DNA of 6,708 bases from Cellulomonas sp. (GTDB lineage Bacteria > Actinomycetota > Actinomycetes > Actinomycetales > Cellulomonadaceae). The notes under the pieces were generated by a model that had not been told where the DNA came from, did no database searches, and saw only the letters and a program-made list of their open reading frames with translations. This document shows, in pieces, positions 1 through 6,438 of this stretch. The DNA lies in contig DAIDJQ010000205.1 of assembly GCA_027451305.1 (NCBI GenBank), forward strand, positions 1 through 6,708, written 5' to 3'. A program made the translations under genes and the position numbers. Numbering within the stretch: the first letter of the stretch is position 1; each line of letters begins with the position of its first letter.

Positions 1-1217
1 GAGTTGGGCCCGGCGTCCAGCACCCAGAGGCGGACCCGCTGGCCGACGGTCGCCGTCAGCGGGTGCGCGTCGTACTGGAACGCCCGGCCGTTGAACGCCA
101 CGACGTCCGGCACCAGACCGGCGATCTTGGTGGCGTCCGCCGGCTGGCCGTTCGCACCGAGGTACAGCTCGGACTGGATCACCACGTAGGAGCGGTCCAC
201 CTGCTCCAGGCCGTCGGGCTCGATGACGACGGCACCGAACATGCCGTTGGCGATGTGGCCGGACATCGGCATGGTCGCGCAGTGGTACATCCAGATGCCG
301 GCGCGGTCGGCGGTGAACGTGTACTCGAGGCTCTGACCAGGCTCGATGGTGCGCATCGGCTGGTCCGGGGCCACCTCGCCGGCGTGGAAGTCGATGGAGT
401 GACCCATCGTCCCGTGGTTCACCAGCGTGATGTGGAACGTGTCGCCCACCCGCCCGTGCAGGATCGGGCCCGGCGTCGTGCCGTTGTACGTCCACACCTC
501 GCGCGTCAGCCCGGCGGTCACCGGATCCGGTTGCTGGGTGATGGTGAACGTGTACGAGTGGTCGGTCGAGGAGTCCAGCGGCGGCAGCTGCGCGGGGTAG
601 GCCGGGAGCGCCGCGGCCTCCGCCTGCAGGTCGGCCATGGTCGGAGCCGCGGTGGCCGCGCCCGTGGACGTCCCCGTGCCGGCCATCCCCGAGTCGGACG
701 ACGTGCCGGACGATGGGGCCGACGAGCCCGACGGTGCCCCGACCGCGACCACGTGCACCACCATGCCCAGCTGCCGGTGCCCCGGCAGCGAGCACCAGCC
801 CTCGAGGTCGCCGCTGATCACGCCGACGTCGAGCACGGCCGTCGCGCCCGGGGCCAGCGGCTGCAGCGCTGCGCCGTTGGCGAAGACGAGGTCGTGGCGC
901 TGGTCGCCGGAGTTGACCAGCGTGACGCGCAACCGGTCGCCGACGGGCACCTGGATGGTGCTCGGGGTGAAGGACATGCCGCGCACGTGCAGCGTCACGT
1001 CGGTGGTGCGGCCCGTGGGCACGACCGCCGTACCGGCGCTCGTCGTCCCCGCCGTCGTCCCGTCGGAGAACCCGCTGGCCGGGCGCGCGAGCAGCACGGC
1101 GAGGGCGACGCCGACCACCACCACCACGCCGACGACGGCCATCGCGGCCCGCGACGTGGGCGAGCCCTCGCGCCCCGGCAGGGTGCGCGGACCGGTAGGA
1201 CGGATCGGGTCAGACAT
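1..1217 (-). CDS. nirK: Copper nitrite reductase (AniA-like NirK) with extra N-terminal cupredoxin domain; 3' end outside window
   Basis: The enzyme reduces nitrite to nitric oxide on the outer face of the membrane. 405 codons are visible. Residues 25-43 form one hydrophobic segment, an anchor or signal peptide. Residues 70-157 are a cupredoxin with type 1 copper ligands H108, C142, H147 and M152. A Gly/Ser/Thr/Ala-rich linker (about 158-192) leads to the NirK core. There HSIDFH gives type 1 H273, the catalytic Asp (D276) and type 2 H278; YHC gives type 2 H312 and type 1 C313; HIANGM gives H321 and M326. The short C-to-H spacing and HIANGM match Neisseria AniA. The second NirK cupredoxin starts around 372 and is cut at 405, just before the expected FHVIG-type motif with the third type 2 His; roughly 110 residues should be missing. 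The ATG at 1217 overlaps the upstream stop by 8 bases and has GGAGG 5 bases upstream. The family call is firm; only the end is unseen. Confidence 0.92.
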   Translation of the reverse strand, partial: MSDPIRPTGPRTLPGREGSPTSRAAMAVVGVVVVVGVALAVLLARPASGFSDGTTAGTTSAGTAVVPTGRTTDVTLHVRGMSFTPSTIQVPVGDRLRVTLVNSGDQRHDLVFANGAALQPLAPGATAVLDVGVISGDLEGWCSLPGHRQLGMVVHVVAVGAPSGSSAPSSGTSSDSGMAGTGTSTGAATAAPTMADLQAEAAALPAYPAQLPPLDSSTDHSYTFTITQQPDPVTAGLTREVWTYNGTTPGPILHGRVGDTFHITLVNHGTMGHSIDFHAGEVAPDQPMRTIEPGQSLEYTFTADRAGIWMYHCATMPMSGHIANGMFGAVVIEPDGLEQVDRSYVVIQSELYLGANGQPADATKIAGLVPDVVAFNGRAFQYDAHPLTATVGQRVRLWVLDAGPN

Positions 1218-2604
1218 CCAGGCCTCCGAGGACCGGTTCGAGCGGACGACGCGCCTTGGCCTGCCGCACGCCCGCGAGGGCGAACAGCACGACGTCGACG
1301 CCGTAGGCGAGCAGCACCAGCAGCCACCACGCGGTGCGCAGCGACCCGCCGGCCGAGCCCGTGACGGCCAGCAGCAGCAGCGCGGTGCTGCGCAGAGCGA
1401 CGCGCAACGGCCAGGCGGTCTCGAGCACGGCCATGCCCTGCCGCACCGCCTCCGGGCCGCCGCCGACCACCACGGGCATCAGGTACGTGAGCGCGCCGAC
1501 GAACACCTGCGCCACCCCGCCGGCGCCGAGCACCGCGAGCCACGGCAGATCGGCGTCGCGGAGGGCCGAGGCGTCGGCGGCACGGAAGGCGTTGACCGCG
1601 ACCACCAGCACGGCGAGCAGCGCCCACGCGAGGCCGGCGGTCGTGGTCCACGTCGCGTAGGCGTGCGGCGCCTTGGCCAGCGCGGCGCGCACCAGCGGCA
1701 GGACCACGCCGAGCACCAGGCCCGCGACGACGACGAGCAGCCCGAGGCCGATACCGAGCATCAGGCCGACGGTGGCGCACGTCGCCGCGAGCAGCACGCC
1801 GCCTGCCAGCCACGGCAGCACGGCCACCGCGTCGTCCACGGCGCGCGGGTCCATGCGGGTGCGCAGCATCGTCGGGCCCAGCGTCACCAGCGTCCCGGCG
1901 ATCGACAGGCCGAGCCAACCGCCCACGTTGACCAGAGCGTGCGCCAGCGTCAGGTCGTCGCGCGCGTGCAGCAGCCACGCCGGGGCCGTGCGCGCGAACA
2001 TCGACACGGTCATGAACCCCGCCAGCGTGCAGCCGACCACCAGGAAGCCCGAGGCGACCACGTAGTAGCGGATCACCACCGCGAACCGCGACGCCAGCGC
2101 CGCCCGGGCCGCCCGCAGCAGCGCCAGCCCGTGCCAGCCGATCACCACCCCGACCAGCCCGGCCGCGGTCACGGTGCCCCACGTGCTCGCGGTCCACATC
2201 GCCGCGACCAGGCCGATCAGCACCACGTTGAAGGCGACGGCGCGCGCGGTGGCGTCCCGGCCGGAGCGCGCGTCGTCCGGCGGCAGGTGCAGCAGCGCCC
2301 GGGCGAAGTACCAGGACCACTGCAGGATGCCGTTGGTCAGCACGCCCAGCGCGCCGACGTGGATCATGCTCCAGAGCGGCTGCGGCAGGACCGCCGGGTC
2401 CAGCAGCCCGACGGCCGTCACCGCGAGCGTGGCGACCAGCCAGGACGAGGTCCACCGGTCGGTGCGCGGACGGCGTGCGGGACGCCGCGTCGCCCCTGCG
2501 ACGGCCGGACCCGGGAGGCCGGAGGGCGCCGGGTCCGCGCCCGAGCCGTCCGAGCCGCCCGACCTGCCCGGCACGGCCGGCACCGCCGAGGGCCGCGCGG
2601 TCAC
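1210..2604 (-). CDS. Polytopic membrane protein of the nirK operon, possible heme-copper/NnrS-type relative (unnamed)
   Basis: 464 aa. I do not recognise a named family with certainty. Residues 1-50 are a Pro/Ala/Arg/Gly-rich, probably cytoplasmic tail; from about 52 to 445 there are about 12 hydrophobic segments. Histidines sit in or beside helices: H82 (in SMIHVGALGVLTNG), H158, H213, H222 (in LAHALVNVGGWLG) and H314. The H-A-L and H-V-G-A-L settings recall helix-borne heme or copper ligands of the NnrS and heme-copper oxidase families, but I cannot align a catalytic set. The chosen GTG at 2604 overlaps the preceding stop as GTGA and has GGGGTGA 4 bases upstream; no Met precedes the first helix. 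The stop overlaps the nirK start, so translation of all three genes is probably coupled. From memory, some actinobacterial NirK proteins carry a multi-helix N-terminal part; this could be its stand-alone form. A role in electron supply to NirK or in NO handling is inference from position. Confidence 0.72.
   Translation of the reverse strand: MTARPSAVPAVPGRSGGSDGSGADPAPSGLPGPAVAGATRRPARRPRTDRWTSSWLVATLAVTAVGLLDPAVLPQPLWSMIHVGALGVLTNGILQWSWYFARALLHLPPDDARSGRDATARAVAFNVVLIGLVAAMWTASTWGTVTAAGLVGVVIGWHGLALLRAARAALASRFAVVIRYYVVASGFLVVGCTLAGFMTVSMFARTAPAWLLHARDDLTLAHALVNVGGWLGLSIAGTLVTLGPTMLRTRMDPRAVDDAVAVLPWLAGGVLLAATCATVGLMLGIGLGLLVVVAGLVLGVVLPLVRAALAKAPHAYATWTTTAGLAWALLAVLVVAVNAFRAADASALRDADLPWLAVLGAGGVAQVFVGALTYLMPVVVGGGPEAVRQGMAVLETAWPLRVALRSTALLLLAVTGSAGGSLRTAWWLLVLLAYGVDVVLFALAGVRQAKARRPLEPVLGGLDV
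1223..1227 (-). promoter_or_regulatory. Ribosome binding site of nirK
   Basis: GGAGG on the minus strand lies 5 bases before the ATG at 1217, inside the 3' end of the upstream membrane-protein gene. It decides the nirK start and shows that translation can initiate independently despite the 8-base overlap (1210-1217) with the preceding stop codon. Confidence 0.7.
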
Positions 2605-3836
2605 GCCGTCACCCCGCCGTCGTGCTCGGCCGCCGGTGCACCGACCGCGCGCTCCTGCCGCTGCGGGCGCCGGCCGGCCTGCCGACCACTCCGCCGACCG
2701 CCCCAGGCGACGAGCGTCACCGTGCTGCCGAGGAACGCCAGCAGCGCGACGACGCTCAGCGAGCCGCCCAGCTGCCACGCCCCCACCGATGCCCGCGCGT
2801 CGGCCACCAGCCGGATCGCCAGTCCGGCGTGCAGCATCGCCCACACCGCCCACATCACCGGGTGGTAGGGCAGCGGCCGCCGGGCGACCGCCGGCACGAT
2901 CACCGGCGCGTGCGCCACCACCATCGACATGACGAAGCCGATGGTCAGCGCGTGCACCACCGCGTCGTACCCGAAGCCGGAGAAGACGGGACCGCGCACC
3001 ATCCAGACGAGCGCCGGCAGCATCGCCCACCCGTAGCCGGCGAGCATGCACGCGCCCATGAACCGCGTCAGCCCGGTGCTGCGGACCGTCCGGCGGGCCA
3101 CGTCGTGCAGGCCCACGTCGACCATCAGCACACCGAGCGCGAGCCCGAGCAGCGGGTACCCCCATGCGGGTGCGACGAGCGTGGCGACGAGCGCGACGAG
3201 CAGCAGGCACGACTCGGCGAGGATCCGGGGCTCGGTCGCCGCCGTCATGAACGCGACCCGCGCCAGCTCCAGCCGCTCTCCCACGATCGTCAGGACCATG
3301 AGCGCCGTCCACCAGGGCACGATCGTCGCCACCTCGTACCCGCGCGCCCACAGCGCGACGCCGGCGAGGCCCGCCGCGGCGCCGAGCAGCTGCACCAGCA
3401 CCGCGATCGACTGCTGGCGCCGCCACACCGTCACGTAGATCGCCACGAACAGCGCCATCGACGCGACGAACGCCCCGCCCGGCAGCGCACGGCCCCACGG
3501 CACGTGCAGCGGCGTCGACTGCGCGACCAGCAGCAGGGCACCGAGGCCACCGGCCGCCGGTCCGGCGTAGGCCCACCCCGACCGCGGCTCGGACTGCAGG
3601 GCCACGGCCCTCTCCAGCATGATGGCGGTGCCCAGGAAGCCGTAGATCATGAGGATGCCGTGGGACGACGCCAGCGACTGCGAGTGCACGGGTGCGGTCA
3701 CACCGAGCCGCAGCAGGGCCGCGTCGAGGCCGGACAGCGCCGCGACCAGGACGAGCACCAGCACGGCGAGCCGGCCGCGGGGCACCCGACCCGTCGGGAC
3801 GCCCGTGGCCCGCGCATCGGGCCGGCTTTTTGTCAC
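2601..3836 (-). CDS. NnrS-like polytopic membrane protein, first gene of the nirK operon
   Basis: 411 aa with about 12 hydrophobic segments between residues 23 and 378, then a basic, probably cytoplasmic tail (Arg/Gln-rich, about 380-400). Conserved-looking polar residues lie in helices: H59 in SSHGILMIYGFLG, followed by LERAVAL; E187-R-L-E190 after a helix; H295 in DAVVHALTIGF; H309 in VAHAP; H325 in PLPYHP; H336 in MLHAG. The HAL..GF pattern and repeated helix histidines resemble NnrS, a heme- and copper-containing membrane protein linked to nitric oxide stress, but similarity to classical NnrS is not close enough for certainty. The start is taken as GTG 3836, because in-frame ATG codons further upstream would run into moeZ. 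No Shine-Dalgarno precedes it, and TACGGT ends exactly 7 bases before it, suggesting a leaderless mRNA. The 3' end overlaps the next gene by 4 bases (GTGA). Probable role: protection from or metabolism of NO made by NirK; inferred. Confidence 0.75.
   Translation of the reverse strand: MTKSRPDARATGVPTGRVPRGRLAVLVLVLVAALSGLDAALLRLGVTAPVHSQSLASSHGILMIYGFLGTAIMLERAVALQSEPRSGWAYAGPAAGGLGALLLVAQSTPLHVPWGRALPGGAFVASMALFVAIYVTVWRRQQSIAVLVQLLGAAAGLAGVALWARGYEVATIVPWWTALMVLTIVGERLELARVAFMTAATEPRILAESCLLLVALVATLVAPAWGYPLLGLALGVLMVDVGLHDVARRTVRSTGLTRFMGACMLAGYGWAMLPALVWMVRGPVFSGFGYDAVVHALTIGFVMSMVVAHAPVIVPAVARRPLPYHPVMWAVWAMLHAGLAIRLVADARASVGAWQLGGSLSVVALLAFLGSTVTLVAWGGRRSGRQAGRRPQRQERAVGAPAAEHDGGVTA
3807..3831 (+). 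terminator. Possible rho-independent terminator-like hairpin, plus strand, inside the 5' end of the NnrS-like gene
   Basis: GGCCCG (3807-3812) and CGGGCC (3818-3823) are perfect inverted arms around a 5-base loop CGCAT, followed by GGC and five T (3827-3831). On the plus strand this is shaped like a short intrinsic terminator and would stop antisense transcripts through the NnrS-like gene just before the moeZ promoter region. Against it: the stem is only 6 bp, the T run is short and separated by GGC, and the sequence is also codons 2-10 of a real gene. On the minus-strand mRNA the same hairpin would begin 13 bases after the start codon. Confidence 0.25.
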
Positions 3837-3856
3837 GGATCTAACCGTAGTAAGTT
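3830..3856 (+). promoter_or_regulatory. Candidate promoter of the moeZ-moeA-moaC operon
   Basis: TTGTCA (3830-3835) differs from the TTGACA -35 consensus by one base, and TAAGTT (3851-3856) fits TANNNT. The 15-base spacer is shorter than the usual 17. A start point near 3863 would leave a leader of about 38 bases carrying the moeZ ribosome site. The -35 hexamer overlaps the start codon of the divergent NnrS-like gene (3834-3836), and the -10 lies one base from the opposing TACGGT, so the two promoters could not be occupied together. Confidence 0.3.
3844..3849 (-). promoter_or_regulatory. Candidate -10 element for a leaderless transcript of the nirK operon
   Basis: TACGGT on the minus strand fits the actinobacterial TANNNT -10 pattern. 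Its end is 7 bases upstream of the GTG at 3836, the spacing expected if transcription begins at the G of the start codon. No Shine-Dalgarno is present before this GTG, in contrast to moeZ, nirK and moaC, which supports a leaderless start. No convincing -35 is visible 17-18 bases upstream. Confidence 0.4.
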
Positions 3857-3885
3857 CTCGGCCGTCCGCGTGCCGCGTCCACGGC

Positions 3886-3892
3886 AAGGAGA
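3886..3892 (+). promoter_or_regulatory. Ribosome binding site of moeZ
   Basis: AAGGAGA lies 8 bases before GTG 3901. It is a strong Shine-Dalgarno and fixes that GTG as the start of moeZ, although the reading frame stays open further upstream across the divergent gene. Confidence 0.75.
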
Positions 3893-3900
3893 CTGAGGCG

Positions 3901-5172
3901 GTGCTCACACCCCGGCCCCCCGTGGCGCTCCCGCCGCTCGTCGAGCCGGGGCCTCCTCTCGACGCGGCCGAGGCGCGCCGCACGATGCGACAGACCCGCC
4001 TGCCTGAGCTCGGCGAGCTCGGCCAGCGCCGCCTCGCGGCCGCCCGCGTGCTGGTGGTCGGCGCCGGCGGCCTCGGCGCACCGGCGTTGCTCTACCTCGC
4101 CGCGGCCGGCGTGGGCACCATCGGCATCGTCGACGACGACGAGGTGTCGGTGACGGACCTGCACCGCCAGGTGATCCACGCGACCGCCGCGGTCGGTGAG
4201 CCGAAGGTGGACAGCGCCGCGCGGCGGCTGGCCGAGCTCGCACCGGACGTCGTCGTCGAGCGGCACCGCCTGCGGCTCGACGAGAGCAACGCGCGGGACG
4301 TGATGGGTGGGTACCACCTGGTGCTGGACGGGACCGACACCTTCGCCACCCGGTACCTGATCTCGGACACCTGCGCCGAGCTGGGCGTCCCGCTGGTGTG
4401 GGCGTCCGTGCTGCGGTTCGACGCCCAGCTCTCGGTGTTCTGGTCCCGTCCCCCCGCCGGCGTCGCACCGGTGACGCTGCGCGACCTGTTCCCCGAGCCG
4501 CCCGCACCGGGCTCCGTGCCGTCGTGCGCCGAGGCCGGGGTGCTGGGCGCGCTGTGCGGGATGGTCGGCTCGATGATGGCGACCGAGGCCGTGAAGCTGG
4601 TCGTCGGCGCCGGGCAGGTGCTGCTGGGCCGGGTCGCCGTGGTGGACGCGCTCGGCATGCGCGTCCGCGAGGTGCCGCTGCTGCCCCGCGCTGCGACCGA
4701 GGCCGTCCAGGGGCCGCCGCGCGGACTCGTGGTGGGCGGGCGGCCGGAGCCGTTCGCGACCGCGAGGCGCCCGGCGCGCCCGACCTCCGCGGCACCCGCC
4801 GCCGAACCGTCCGGCGACCTGTCGCTGGAGGACTTCCGCGCCCTGGCGGCCGGCGGCGGCACCGTGCTGCTCGACGTGCGGGAGCCGTCGGAGTACGCCG
4901 TGGACGCCCTGCCGGGCGCGGTCAACGTGCCGGTGTCCGCGCTGGTGCAGGCCGCGCGCTCCGGCGTCGCCGCCGTGCGGGCGGTGCTGACAGGCGCCGG
5001 GGCCGACCCGGACGCCCGACTCGTCGCGTACTGCGCCGTCGGCGCCCGGTCGGCGCGCGCGGTGCAGCTGCTCGCCGCCGAGGGGCTGCGCGCCCGCACG
5101 CTGGCGCCGGCTGCGGTCACGGCCGTCCGCGCGGCGGCCACGGCAGACGCGGCGCACCGGACCACGCGATGA
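3901..5172 (+). CDS. moeZ: MoeZ/MoeBR: MoeB/ThiF-type adenylyltransferase fused to a rhodanese sulfurtransferase domain
   Basis: 423 aa. The protein adenylates the C-terminal Gly-Gly of ubiquitin-like sulfur carriers (MoaD, possibly CysO/ThiS-type) and passes them sulfur from its rhodanese cysteine, giving the thiocarboxylate used for molybdopterin synthesis. The E1-like domain spans about 20-260: arginine-finger motif R30-Q31, nucleotide loop GAGGLG (54-59), HRQ with R89, K102, DGTD with Mg-binding D146, and conserved C209 in PSCAEAGVLG. The MoeB zinc cysteines are absent: TLRDLF (192-197) stands where CYRCLF is usual, and no CxxC follows. From memory, mycobacterial MoeZ also lacks them. A Pro/Ala linker (about 285-305) leads to the rhodanese domain (308-410), with DVREPSEY (325-332) and active-site loop CAVGARS (C378). 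The usual GG-I-x-x-W motif at its end is not recognisable. The GTG start is fixed by AAGGAGA; the stop overlaps moeA by 4 bases. Confidence 0.9.
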   Translation: MLTPRPPVALPPLVEPGPPLDAAEARRTMRQTRLPELGELGQRRLAAARVLVVGAGGLGAPALLYLAAAGVGTIGIVDDDEVSVTDLHRQVIHATAAVGEPKVDSAARRLAELAPDVVVERHRLRLDESNARDVMGGYHLVLDGTDTFATRYLISDTCAELGVPLVWASVLRFDAQLSVFWSRPPAGVAPVTLRDLFPEPPAPGSVPSCAEAGVLGALCGMVGSMMATEAVKLVVGAGQVLLGRVAVVDALGMRVREVPLLPRAATEAVQGPPRGLVVGGRPEPFATARRPARPTSAAPAAEPSGDLSLEDFRALAAGGGTVLLDVREPSEYAVDALPGAVNVPVSALVQAARSGVAAVRAVLTGAGADPDARLVAYCAVGARSARAVQLLAAEGLRARTLAPAAVTAVRAAATADAAHRTTR

Positions 5173-6416
5173 GCGGACCGGTCCCGGTCGCCGAGCACCT
5201 CGCGCGGGTGCTCGCCGCGACCCCGCGGCTGCCGGCCGAACGGCTGCCGCTGGCGCAGGCGGCCGGGCGCCGGATCGCCGAGGACGTGCACGCCCTGGTC
5301 CCGGTGCCGCCGTGGGACGCCTCCGCGATGGACGGCTACGCCGTGCGGCACGCCGACGTCGCCGGCGGCGAGCCCGCGACGCTGGACGTGGTGGCGGACG
5401 TGCCGGCCGGATCGGTGGACGACCCGAGGCTGTCCGCCGGCCAGGCGGTGCGGATCATGACCGGCGCGACGGTGCCGTCCGACGCGGACACCGTGGTGCA
5501 GCTGGAGCACACCGACCGGACCGACACGCTGGGCGCGCTGCCGCCGACCGTCACGGTGCTGCGGCGGCCCACGCCCGGGATGCACGTGCGCCGGGCCGGT
5601 GAGGACCGGCGGGTCGGGGACCTGGTCGTACCGGCCGGGACGCTGGCCCGGGCGACCGTGCTGTCCGCCCTCGCCTCCACCGGCCACGCCACCGTGCCGG
5701 TCAGCCCGCCCCCGCGCGTCGCGGTGGTCGCCACCGGAAGCGAGCTGCTCGCGCCGGGCGAGCCGCTGCGCCGCGGGCACATCCCCGACAGCAACAGCCT
5801 GCTGGTCGCCGGACTGGTCGCGGAGGCGGGCGGCGAGGTGGTCCTGGCCGACCGGGTGCCGGACGACCCGGCTGCCCTCGCGGCAGCCCTCGAGCGTGCC
5901 GCGGCGCTGCGCCCGGACGCCGTGATCCTCACCGGCGGGGTGAGCGCGGGTGCGTTCGACCCGGTCAAGCAGCTGTTCGCGGGCTCGTCGGACGTCACCT
6001 TCACCAAGGTCGCGATGCAGCCCGGCAAGCCGCAGGCGTTCGGCCGGCTGCCCGGGGGCGCCCTGCTGCTCGGCCTGCCCGGCAACCCGGTCAGCGTGTG
6101 GGTGTCGTTCCACGTGTTCGTCCGGCCGGCCCTGCTGACCATGCAGGGTGCCGAGCCGTCGGCCGTCCAGCCGCAGCCGGTGCGCGCCCGGGCAGGCGTC
6201 GACTGGCGGACGCCCGCCGGCCGTACCCAGTACCTGCCCGCCCGGCTCGAGCCGGGGACCGAGGGCTGGTCCGTCACCCCGGCCGCCGCCGGGGGCTCGG
6301 GCTCCCACCTGGTGGGCAGCCTGGCGGCCGCCGACGGGTATGCGATCGTGCCTGCGGGGACGGACGGTGTCCGCGCCGGGGACCTGGTGGACGTCGTGCT
6401 GACGGACCGCCGATGA
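5169..6416 (+). CDS. moeA: Molybdopterin molybdenumtransferase MoeA
   Basis: 415 aa, the usual length for MoeA. It inserts molybdate into adenylylated molybdopterin to form Moco in the cytoplasm. Motifs in order: PWDASAMDGYAV (48-59, D55 equivalent to the conserved active-site Asp), GATVPSDADTVV with QLE (99-113), PDSNS (206-210) after the VVATGSELL segment (187-194), TGGVSAGAFDPVK (255-267, conserved D264), MQPGKP (283-288) and LGLPGNPVS (301-309). The C-terminal beta-barrel domain (about 335-412) is complete. All four domains of the family are therefore present, without a visible break. ATG 5169 overlaps the moeZ stop as ATGA and has no clear Shine-Dalgarno, so it is probably translated by coupling to moeZ. 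It ends 22 bases before moaC. I see no fused MogA/MoaB domain, so a separate adenylyltransferase should be encoded elsewhere. Confidence 0.95.
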   Translation: MSGPVPVAEHLARVLAATPRLPAERLPLAQAAGRRIAEDVHALVPVPPWDASAMDGYAVRHADVAGGEPATLDVVADVPAGSVDDPRLSAGQAVRIMTGATVPSDADTVVQLEHTDRTDTLGALPPTVTVLRRPTPGMHVRRAGEDRRVGDLVVPAGTLARATVLSALASTGHATVPVSPPPRVAVVATGSELLAPGEPLRRGHIPDSNSLLVAGLVAEAGGEVVLADRVPDDPAALAAALERAAALRPDAVILTGGVSAGAFDPVKQLFAGSSDVTFTKVAMQPGKPQAFGRLPGGALLLGLPGNPVSVWVSFHVFVRPALLTMQGAEPSAVQPQPVRARAGVDWRTPAGRTQYLPARLEPGTEGWSVTPAAAGGSGSHLVGSLAAADGYAIVPAGTDGVRAGDLVDVVLTDRR

Positions 6417-6427
6417 GCACCTGCACC

Positions 6428-6436
6428 GAGGAGGAA
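6428..6436 (+). promoter_or_regulatory. Ribosome binding site of moaC
   Basis: GAGGAGGAA lies just before GTG 6439; the core AGGAGG ends 4 bases upstream. It favours this GTG over ATG 6413, which overlaps the moeA stop but opens a 12-codon frame only and does not lead into MoaC. Confidence 0.7.
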
Positions 6437-6438
6437 CC

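Noticed and set aside
63..1364. Long plus-strand open frame rich in Arg/His/Gly opposite nirK
   Set aside because: Low-complexity composition with no domain; it is the shadow of nirK in very GC-rich DNA, and the minus strand has full copper-site motifs.
637..2868. 743-codon plus-strand open frame, the longest on that strand in the left half
   Set aside because: It spans three real minus-strand genes, and its product is an Arg/Gln/His/Pro-rich run without recognisable structure.
2605..3576. Upstream extension of the unnamed membrane protein to an ATG at 3576
   Set aside because: The added residues are Arg/Ala/Gly-rich and antisense-like and cover the whole NnrS-like gene; GTG 2604 with GGGGTGA and the GTGA overlap is a better start.
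6417..6438. Possible terminator or promoter between moeA and moaC
   Set aside because: Only 22 bases, filled by the moaC ribosome site, with no hairpin or T run.
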